From a bacterium (lineage in GTDB: Bacteria > UBA9089 > CG2-30-40-21): a DNA stretch of 5,722 nt. The position numbers and the translations under genes are program-made. The stretch lies in assembly GCA_018814245.1 (NCBI GenBank), contig JAHIZN010000153.1, forward strand, positions 1 to 5,722, read 5' to 3'. How positions within the stretch are numbered: position 1 is the first letter of the stretch; every line of letters begins with the position of its first letter. The notes under the pieces were generated by a model. That model was not told where the DNA came from. It worked only from the letters and a program-made list of their open reading frames with translations, and did not search any database. This document shows positions 1-4,422 of this stretch, in pieces.

Positions 1-123
1 GTGCTAATCTCAAACCATTCAACGCGTTCTGACAAATAGAGGTTAATGTCTTCCCACCATGATAAATCATGGTGCTAATCTCAAACCATTCAACGCGTTC
101 TAATAAACAGGGGTTAAAATGTC
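1..123. repeat. Tandem duplication of a gene leader (about 71-bp period)
   Basis: A 30-base block beginning GTGCTAATCTC and ending AACGCGTTCT occurs identically at 1-30 and 72-101. Similarity continues with small differences through a purine-rich Shine-Dalgarno-like stretch and an ATGTCT: ATG at 46 in the first copy, ATG at 119 in the second. The copies therefore look like a duplicated promoter/leader plus first codons of the downstream receiver gene. The first copy encodes only an 11-codon reading frame (46-78, ending TAA) that runs into the second copy. The block contains the 8-bp palindrome AACGCGTT (21-28 and 92-99). Because the window opens exactly at a repeat boundary, further copies may lie upstream, or the sequence may be a contig that broke at a repeat. 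Confidence 0.85.
55..74. repeat. Perfect 9-bp inverted repeat at the duplication junction
   Basis: CACCATGAT (55-63) and ATCATGGTG (66-74) are exact reverse complements separated by two bases. As RNA this would fold into an 8-bp stem with a four-base loop; as DNA it could be a dyad operator. It sits across the junction between the two leader copies, inside the 11-codon frame at 46-78 and about 45 bases before the start of the receiver gene. There is no T-run after it, so it is not a typical intrinsic terminator. A regulatory role is inference only. Confidence 0.5.
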
Positions 124-481
124 TGATTCACTTCGAGCATTAGTTGTAGATGATTCAGGGGCAACACGGCTAAGAATAAAATCTATTCTGGAAAAATGTG
201 GATTTAAGATAATCTGGAACAGTATGACCGGAATTGAATCAATAGCCAAATACAAGGTACTGAACCCTCAATTAGTAGTAATAAATGTCCCAGATATAAT
301 AGGTGTAGAAACCGTAAAAAGGATACTTGCCCGTAACAGTACCATTAAGATAGTAGTTCTTGGGCGTCCCGGTCAGGAAGCCTATATCGGTGAAGCCATG
401 CTGTCTGGATCCACAACCTATCTCATGGAGCCGTTTAAGGACGAAGACATGGCAGATATGGTCTGGAATATCTTTCAGTAA
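119..481 (+). CDS. Degenerate CheY-like receiver-domain protein (pseudo-receiver)
   Basis: A 120-residue stand-alone receiver domain with no output domain. The beta1 motif LVVDD places the acidic pair at D11-D12. The GQEA segment (85-88), the G97 position and the YLMEPF end (101-106) match the layout of bacterial CheY proteins. Key residues are altered. The phosphoacceptor Asp after beta3 is N56 (QLVVIN-VPD), and the following loop is about two residues short. The conserved Ser/Thr after beta4 is G82. The conserved Lys of the K-P motif is E104. Family knowledge says these residues carry out phosphorylation and switching, so normal Asp-phosphate signalling is unlikely; a binding or scaffold role is inference. 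The ATG at 119 is preceded by AGGGG (109-113) with five bases of spacing. The gene ends 60 bases before pheS on the same strand and may be co-transcribed with it. Its target is not identifiable here. Confidence 0.85.
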   Translation: MSDSLRALVVDDSGATRLRIKSILEKCGFKIIWNSMTGIESIAKYKVLNPQLVVINVPDIIGVETVKRILARNSTIKIVVLGRPGQEAYIGEAMLSGSTTYLMEPFKDEDMADMVWNIFQ

Positions 482-487
482 GTAGGA

Positions 488-519
488 TGTCCACCCCTAA
501 CCCCCGTCAGCAGGGGACA
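488..519. repeat. Imperfect hairpin in the pheS leader; dispersed-repeat related
   Basis: TGTCC (488-492) followed by CCCCT can pair, with a small bulge, to AGGGGACA (512-519). This gives a G/C-rich stem in the 60-base gap between the receiver gene and pheS. No T-run follows, and the pheS Shine-Dalgarno lies 9 bases after it, so it is not an evident terminator. A phenylalanine-type attenuator would need a Phe-rich leader peptide, and none is visible. Its reverse complement resembles 1751-1780, which suggests a dispersed genomic repeat rather than a dedicated switch. Confidence 0.45.
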
Positions 520-541
520 CATTAAGGAAGGAGCAATAACA

Positions 542-1666
542 ATGGAAACGATTACCACTAAGGAGCAGCTTGGCTGGAGGGAAGACAACTTGTCAGAAGA
601 GCAGATTGAACGAATACTCTCCGAAGGATTGTCAAGGGAACAGATTGAATACATAAGGAATATGATGATCGAGGTGAAGGTAAATATTGGAAAGCATTTG
701 TGCCCTACCATTGCTGACTTAGAAGATGTAAGGTTATTCTATCTGGGACGAAATGGTGGAAAGATTACCAGTCAGCTGAGGGAGTTAGGAAAACTTCCGC
801 CAGAGAAGCGGTCAGAGGCAGGAAAAACGATAAACATAATAAAAGAGTTCCTGATAGCCCTGTTTCTGGATGAACACAATAAAAGAGCCTCTAACGAACA
901 AAAAGAAAGGCTGCTTCATGAAAAAATAGATGTTACCATGCCGGGATTTATCCCGATAGTAGGGAAAAAACATCCGATTACTCATGTTCTTGGGCAGATA
1001 GTCAATATTTTTATGAGCTTAGGGTTTGAGGTTGAAGAGGGGCCAGAGGTGGAATACTCTCATTATAACTTTGATGCCCTAAATATTCCCCATGATCATC
1101 CTGCCAGGGATATGCACGATACCTTCTACATCTCAGATGCAATTGTTTTAAGGACTCATACCTCTCCGGTTCAGATTCGGGTGATGCGGGAGAAGAAGCC
1201 GCCGTTGCGAATTATTGCACCGGGCAGGGTTTACCGACGGGATGCGGATGTTTCCCATTCTCCAATGTTTCATCAGGTAGAAGGGCTTCTGGTTGATGAA
1301 AAAACAACCTTTGGTGAATTAAAGGCTGTGCTTGAGGCATTTCTTGTTGCCATGTTTGGCAAAGATACGCCGGTAAGGTTCAGACCAAGCTTTTTTCCAT
1401 TTACTGAACCATCTTGTGAGGTAGATATTGGCTGTGTAATCTGCAATAGAAAGGGATGCGGGGTTTGCAAACAAACCGGATGGCTTGAAGTACTGGGAGC
1501 AGGCATGGTTGACCCGGAGGTATTCAAATGGGTGGGTTATGACCCGGAAAAATATATCGGGTTTGCCTTTGGCCTGGGGGTTGAACGGCTTACCATGTTG
1601 AAGTATGGTATTGATAATATCAGACTCTTTTTTGAGAATGACTTGAGATTTTTGAGGCAGTTTTAG
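542..1666 (+). CDS. pheS: Phenylalanyl-tRNA synthetase alpha subunit, with N-terminal extension
   Basis: The catalytic subunit of the cytoplasmic alpha2beta2 enzyme that attaches phenylalanine to tRNA-Phe (EC 6.1.1.20). After an N-terminal coiled-coil-type region (about 42-128) comes the class II catalytic core. Motif 1 lies near HPITHVL...GFEVEEGPEVE (144-171), the substrate segment at YNFDALNIPHDHPARDMHDTF (175-195). Motif 2 is around RVYRRDADVSHSPMFHQVEG (229-248), and motif 3 is GFAFGLGVERL (340-350). C298, C301, C306 and C309 form a CxxC-x4-CxxC zinc-site-like cluster. The ATG at 542 has a strong AAGGAG (528-533) eight bases upstream. At 374 residues it exceeds the usual 330-350 because of about 40 extra N-terminal residues containing a duplicated LSxEQIExI peptide. 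A second start, ATG 665 with AAGGA at 655-659, would give a standard 333-residue protein. pheT, usually immediately downstream, is absent from the window. Confidence 0.97.
   Translation: METITTKEQLGWREDNLSEEQIERILSEGLSREQIEYIRNMMIEVKVNIGKHLCPTIADLEDVRLFYLGRNGGKITSQLRELGKLPPEKRSEAGKTINIIKEFLIALFLDEHNKRASNEQKERLLHEKIDVTMPGFIPIVGKKHPITHVLGQIVNIFMSLGFEVEEGPEVEYSHYNFDALNIPHDHPARDMHDTFYISDAIVLRTHTSPVQIRVMREKKPPLRIIAPGRVYRRDADVSHSPMFHQVEGLLVDEKTTFGELKAVLEAFLVAMFGKDTPVRFRPSFFPFTEPSCEVDIGCVICNRKGCGVCKQTGWLEVLGAGMVDPEVFKWVGYDPEKYIGFAFGLGVERLTMLKYGIDNIRLFFENDLRFLRQF
590..655 (+). repeat. 39-nt in-frame tandem duplication inside the PheS extension
   Basis: Codons 17-25 (LSEEQIERI, from 590) and 30-38 (LSREQIEYI, from 629) are an imperfect in-frame repeat with a 13-residue period. 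At the base level both copies share TTGTCA at the start and CAGATTGAA in the middle. The repeat lies wholly in the N-terminal part absent from ordinary PheS proteins and is predicted to be helical and charged. Its role is unknown. Confidence 0.7.
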
Positions 1667-1674
1667 AAGGGGAT

Positions 1675-1707
1675 AAGGAGATGAAGGAGATGAAGGAGAT
1701 GAAGGAG
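1675..1707 (+). repeat. 9-bp tandem repeat ATGAAGGAG, three full copies
   Basis: Directly after pheS, ATGAAGGAG is repeated exactly three times (1681-1707), preceded by a partial unit ending AAGGAG (1675-1680) and followed by a decayed unit ATAGGGAGA. Each unit contains a perfect Shine-Dalgarno AAGGAG and an ATG. A tiny frame of M-K-E repeats runs from 1681 to a TAA ending at 1719. The number of units is likely to vary between strains by replication slippage. I do not call a gene here. Confidence 0.85.
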
Positions 1708-1750
1708 ATAGGGAGATAATAGATTATGGGTAAGTATTTGAGTATCAGGT

Positions 1751-1780
1751 TGTCCCCTTCTGGTGAGAGTAGGGTGGTGA
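1751..1780 (+). repeat. Dispersed TGTCCCCT...AGGGTGG repeat
   Basis: The sequence beginning TGTCCCCTTCTGG and ending TAGGGTGGTGA matches the reverse complement of 488-519 over about 30 bases, including TGTCCCCT, CTG and TAGGG-TGG, with several substitutions and one or two gaps. Two opposite-facing relatives on either side of pheS suggest a small repeat family scattered in the genome. No coding capacity is seen. Confidence 0.45.
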
Positions 1781-1902
1781 AAGTCCTATTAACATTCACA
1801 AATAAGGCAGAAAAACCCAATACTTTGATATTATCCATCTTCTTTATCCACTCCTATCTCCGTATCCCCCTTCTTACACTACCTGAGTAGTTACAAAAAA
1901 TA

Positions 1903-1993
1903 TTCAACACAGAGGTCACAAAGAGATATGAGTTACACAGAGAAGAATAAAAAGCTCTGCGTAACTCTGTGCCCTCCGTGTCTCTGTGGTGAA
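1903..1993. repeat. Large imperfect palindrome of the CACAGAG/CTCTGTG type
   Basis: The left arm (1903-1942, starting TTCAACACAGAGG and ending GTTACACAGAG) pairs imperfectly with the right arm (1955-1993, starting CTCTGCGTAACTCTGTG and ending CTGTGGTGAA). The arms are about 39 bases with a 12-base A-rich loop. This sequence type is familiar from many uncultured bacterial genomes, where it is dispersed between genes. Here its right end touches the cobD Shine-Dalgarno (AAAGG, 1992-1996). In RNA the hairpin could therefore shield that site, and it also lies where pheS transcription might end. It has no T-run, so terminator function is unproven. Confidence 0.85.
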
Positions 1994-1996
1994 AGG
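1992..1996 (+). promoter_or_regulatory. cobD Shine-Dalgarno abutting a palindromic repeat
   Basis: AAAGG lies eight bases before the ATG at 2005. Its first bases fall in the last positions of the right arm of the 1903-1993 palindrome. This supports ATG 2005 as the start, and suggests that the repeat supplied or now borders the ribosome-binding site. Confidence 0.6.
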
Positions 1997-2004
1997 TGTT
2001 GCAA

Positions 2005-3084
2005 ATGAACCATGGTGGAAATATCTGGGAACTTATAAGAAAAGGGGTTGGGTTTGAGCAGATAATGGATTTTAGTGCCAGCATCAATCCATTTGGACCG
2101 CCAGACTGGGTTCAAGCCGCTATCCATGATAATATAAAATTCATCAGGCATTACCCTGACCCGGAACAGAGGGAGCTGAGGGCTCATCTGTCTGATTTTT
2201 TGGGAATTAAGGAAGAGTATATTATTGCTGGAAATGGGGCAACTGAGGCTATCTATTTATTGGCTAATCTTTTGCAAGGGAAAAACATCCTCATCCCCTC
2301 CCCTACCTTCAGCGAGTACGAGACAGCCTTGACTGCAAATAATGCTGTCCTGAAATTTCCGATAGTAAAAGAGTCAAACGGTTTTTGTTTTCCTTATAAA
2401 GAGGTATTAAATGAGCTTTCATGGGCAGATGCTGTCTGGATCTGTAACCCAAACAACCCTACAGGCAAGCTGATAGAGCCTTCTTTGTTGATAGCCCTAT
2501 TGGATAACGCTATTAAAACAAATACACTGGTAATTGTAGATGAATCATTTTTAATGTTTGTTGCCTCATCCAAAGATGACACCACCTTGAATGTGATAGA
2601 TAATTATCCAAACCTGATAGTCATCTCATCCCTTACCAAGTTCTTTGCTATACCAGGGATACGGATAGGATACATGGCAACGAGCAATACTGCGATATTA
2701 AATAAATTAAAAAGGCAGATGCCCCCATGGGGTGTAAATATCTTTGCCCAGATAATTGTGCCAGGCATGTTGCTTGATGAGGGGTTTATGTTCCGGTCAA
2801 GAGGGCTTATCGAAGAAGCAAGGGATGAATTTTTTAGGGAATTGAGTGAGCTAAAAACACTAAGGGTTTATCCATCAGCAGCCAACTTTTTTCTTATTAA
2901 ACTCTGTGGGAATACCAAAGCTGACAGGCTTTCTCAGCAGTTGGCTCAAGATAATATCCTTATCCGCAACTGCTCTAACCTTCGGGGGCTTGATGATACT
3001 TATATCAGGGTTTCAGTCATGAGAGAGGAGCAGAATAAGATATTGGTGAAGGAATTAAGGGACAGTCTTGAAATTGGACAATAA
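2005..3084 (+). CDS. cobD: L-threonine-O-3-phosphate decarboxylase (cobalamin biosynthesis)
   Basis: A fold-type I PLP enzyme, predicted cytoplasmic, that converts L-threonine phosphate to (R)-1-amino-2-propanol phosphate, the linker of the cobalamin nucleotide loop (EC 4.1.1.81). The start HGGN (3-6), DFSASINPFGPP (22-33), HYPDP and GNGATEAIYLL (76-86) are typical of CobD rather than its relative HisC. PTFSEYE (100-106), CNPNNPTG (147-154), VDESF (178-182) and SLTKFFAIPGIRIGY follow, with the PLP lysine at K212 and R220 after it. PPWGVN, ANFFLIKL and the C-terminal ILIRNCSNLRGLDDTYIRVSV carry the substrate arginine near R335. The ATG at 2005 gives 359 residues, close to the family's roughly 360; AAAGG ends eight bases upstream, so it is preferred over the in-frame GTG at 1996. 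No other cobalamin gene is nearby. The gene is intact. Histidinol-phosphate aminotransferase is the main alternative. Confidence 0.9.
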   Translation: MNHGGNIWELIRKGVGFEQIMDFSASINPFGPPDWVQAAIHDNIKFIRHYPDPEQRELRAHLSDFLGIKEEYIIAGNGATEAIYLLANLLQGKNILIPSPTFSEYETALTANNAVLKFPIVKESNGFCFPYKEVLNELSWADAVWICNPNNPTGKLIEPSLLIALLDNAIKTNTLVIVDESFLMFVASSKDDTTLNVIDNYPNLIVISSLTKFFAIPGIRIGYMATSNTAILNKLKRQMPPWGVNIFAQIIVPGMLLDEGFMFRSRGLIEEARDEFFRELSELKTLRVYPSAANFFLIKLCGNTKADRLSQQLAQDNILIRNCSNLRGLDDTYIRVSVMREEQNKILVKELRDSLEIGQ

Positions 3085-3107
3085 CTACTTAGGCAGACAG
3101 GCTGTAG

Positions 3108-3237
3108 GTATATACAATCCACTAATTAGGTTGACCTATCTTTTCACGCAAAGAACGCATGCGATTTCTTTACTTTGCAGTCTTTGCGTGAAATTGTTAC
3201 TGCTGTTATGTCAAGTTATTTATCGGATTGCATATAG
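3108..3237. repeat. Outer inverted repeat nested around the 3142-3193 hairpin
   Basis: GTATATACAATCC (3108-3120) and GGATTGCATATAG (3225-3237) are reverse complements at 11 of 13 positions and enclose the TTTCACGCAAAGA hairpin. This gives a two-level nested structure occupying most of the 210-bp cobD-recF gap. Just after it, ACCCC-GAA-GGGGT (3251-3263) is a short G/C hairpin without a T-run. The rest of the gap shows no gene. The nesting may mean one repeat inserted into another, or a single folded element. Confidence 0.5.
3142..3193. repeat. TTTCACGCAAAGA inverted repeat
   Basis: TTTCACGCAAAGA (3142-3154) and TCTTTGCGTGAAA (3181-3193) are perfect 13-bp reverse complements around a 26-base centre that contains further similar words (GCATGC, CTTTGCAG). 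Repeats of this wording are common between genes in several uncultured bacterial lineages. It lies 58 bases after the cobD stop and about 100 bases before recF. It could stabilise or end the cobD transcript, but no T-run follows. Confidence 0.85.
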
Positions 3238-3294
3238 TTAGTCCGACCTAACCCCGAAGGGGTGGTATTATTGTAGCAGATTTAGGTTAAGGTG

Positions 3295-4359
3295 ATGTAT
3301 CTAAGCTCATTACAAATAAGAAATTTTCGCAATATAAAAGAGACACAGCTTCAGTTTAATCCCAGGGTAAATATTATTCTTGGCAAAAATGGACAGGGAA
3401 AAACAAACCTATTAGAGGCAATATATTTTCTTGGCATTGCCAGATCCTTTCGCACATCATGCGACACTGTCTTGATTACCCAGGGCATGGATGGGTTTTT
3501 CTTATCAGGAATAGTGGTTCAACAACATAATATTCAGGACAAGATAGATGTTTTTCTTGAAGACACAAAAAAGGTAAGAATAAACAACAAGTTTTTGCCG
3601 AGGATTATTGACTTAATTGGACATTTTCAGGTAATTATCTTCTTTCCAGAGGATTTGCATCTGGTAAAGGGTACGCCAGACATCAGGAGACGCTTCCTTG
3701 ACATCCTTCTCTCCCAATCAGATCCTCAGTACCTGCACTATCTTCAGCAATATCACAAGATACATAAGCATCGCAATAAAATGCTCTGGCAATTAAAAAC
3801 AGGGCAGGAAGGGGCAGCTATATCTGATATTGATGTATGGGATATTCAATTACAAGAGACAAGCAACCGGATTATTAAGGCGAGAAAAGAGTCAATAAAA
3901 GTCCTTGATGGTTTGTCCACAGGGATTCATCACCAGATAACCACTGGTAGTGAGATAGTAAAAATATCCTACAAACCATCGGTGTTTAATAAAGAGAAAA
4001 GGTTTGATGAGATACGAAAGGGACACACGCTAAGTGGCCCGCATTTAGATGATATGTGTTTTCAGATAAATGGAATTGATGCAAAGAAATTTAGCTCCCA
4101 GGGGCAGCAACGGACAGCAGCTATTTCTTTGCGACTGGCAGAAATGGAGTACCTGTATCAGCAAATAAAGGAATTGCCTGTATTACTGTTGGATGATGTT
4201 TGCTCTGAGTTGGATGATGTTCGCAAAGGCTATCTGATGAAGGCTGTTAATCAGGGTGGACAGATATTTATTACTACTACTGAACTGGATACAGTCAGGG
4301 AGTTGATGGATGGAGAATATAAGGTGTTTACGGTAAAAGATGGCCTGATAATCGGATAA
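3295..4359 (+). CDS. recF: DNA replication and repair protein RecF
   Basis: An SMC/ABC-type ATPase that, with RecO and RecR, helps load RecA onto SSB-coated gapped DNA at stalled forks. The start MYLSSLQIRNFRN is typical of the family. The Walker A box GKNGQGKT lies at residues 30-37, the LEAIYFLGIARSFRT segment follows it, and FFPEDLHLVKGTPDIRRRFLD (from about 116) is highly conserved in RecF. GPHLDD (about 249-254) precedes the ABC signature SSQGQQR (267-273), Walker B VLLLDDV (296-302) and the D-loop SELD (304-307). Its 354 residues match the usual length and no key residue is missing. The start is uncertain by one codon: GTG 3292 adds one residue. AAGG at 3289-3292 is too close to either start, and TTAGG at 3282-3286 is better spaced for ATG 3295. 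The common neighbours dnaA, dnaN and gyrB are absent. The gene faces the HD gene tail to tail. Confidence 0.96.
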   Translation: MYLSSLQIRNFRNIKETQLQFNPRVNIILGKNGQGKTNLLEAIYFLGIARSFRTSCDTVLITQGMDGFFLSGIVVQQHNIQDKIDVFLEDTKKVRINNKFLPRIIDLIGHFQVIIFFPEDLHLVKGTPDIRRRFLDILLSQSDPQYLHYLQQYHKIHKHRNKMLWQLKTGQEGAAISDIDVWDIQLQETSNRIIKARKESIKVLDGLSTGIHHQITTGSEIVKISYKPSVFNKEKRFDEIRKGHTLSGPHLDDMCFQINGIDAKKFSSQGQQRTAAISLRLAEMEYLYQQIKELPVLLLDDVCSELDDVRKGYLMKAVNQGGQIFITTTELDTVRELMDGEYKVFTVKDGLIIG

Positions 4360-4361
4360 TT

Positions 4362-4389
4362 GTAGGGGCAATTCATGAATTGCCCCTAC
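4362..4389. repeat. Perfect 28-bp palindrome between convergent genes
   Basis: GTAGGGGCAATTCA (4362-4375) is followed immediately by its exact reverse complement TGAATTGCCCCTAC (4376-4389). RNA from either strand would form a 12-bp stem with a CATG loop. It begins two bases after the recF stop and lies 33 bases beyond the stop of the opposite-strand HD gene. It is therefore placed to act as a shared transcript end for both genes. Neither side has a clear T-run, so a classical bidirectional intrinsic terminator is only possible. The GTAGGGGC...GCCCCTAC wording is known as a dispersed repeat in many uncultured bacteria. Confidence 0.9.
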
Positions 4390-4422
4390 TGCTGTATCTG
4401 CCAACACTTGCTCATTTCCCCT

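Larger units (their letters stand above)
1667..1872. repeat. Gene-free segment bounded by inverted GGGGATA-GGAGAT repeats
   Basis: The left edge after the pheS stop (1667-1689, AAGGGGATAAGGAGAT...) is similar to the reverse complement of 1851-1872 (AAGGGGGATACGGAGAT...), with one inserted and one changed base in the first 17. The roughly 205-bp interval has no plausible gene and no transposase. It holds the 9-bp tandem repeat at its left edge and a TGTCCCCT-type repeat at 1751-1780. It could be a miniature non-autonomous element, or merely two copies of the same purine-rich filler repeat in opposite orientation. No target-site duplication was recognised. Confidence 0.4.

Noticed and set aside
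1..101. Two 30-base repeats separated by 41 bases, resembling a CRISPR fragment
   Set aside because: Only two copies are present, similarity continues past the block into the 'spacer' (purine stretch and ATGTCT), and no cas gene is nearby. A duplicated leader explains it better.
482..541. Phe-codon leader peptide and attenuator for pheS
   Set aside because: The gap has a hairpin but no Phe-rich small frame and no T-run.
475..711. Open frame on the minus strand across the start of pheS
   Set aside because: It overlaps a certain gene in antisense, has no recognisable domain, and its end merely translates the 488-519 repeat.
1996..2004. GTG at 1996 as the cobD start
   Set aside because: It would overlap the Shine-Dalgarno-like AAAGG and add three residues before the conserved MNHGGN start. 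ATG 2005 has proper spacing.
1620..2187. Three minus-strand open frames in and around the pheS-cobD gap
   Set aside because: They read through repeats (ISFISFISF comes from the 9-bp array) or antisense to pheS and cobD, with no protein-like conservation.
2005..3084. Histidinol-phosphate aminotransferase (hisC)
   Set aside because: HGGN start, DFSASINPFGPP, PTFSEYE and the RNCSNLRGLDD ending fit CobD better, and no his genes are nearby. It remains the main alternative.
3085..3294. tRNA or riboswitch in the cobD-recF gap
   Set aside because: No cloverleaf, CCA-type end or known aptamer core was seen; the pairing is explained by inverted repeats.
4362..4389. Classical intrinsic terminator
   Set aside because: The hairpin is strong, but no T-run follows on either strand, so it is reported as a palindromic repeat with possible terminator function.
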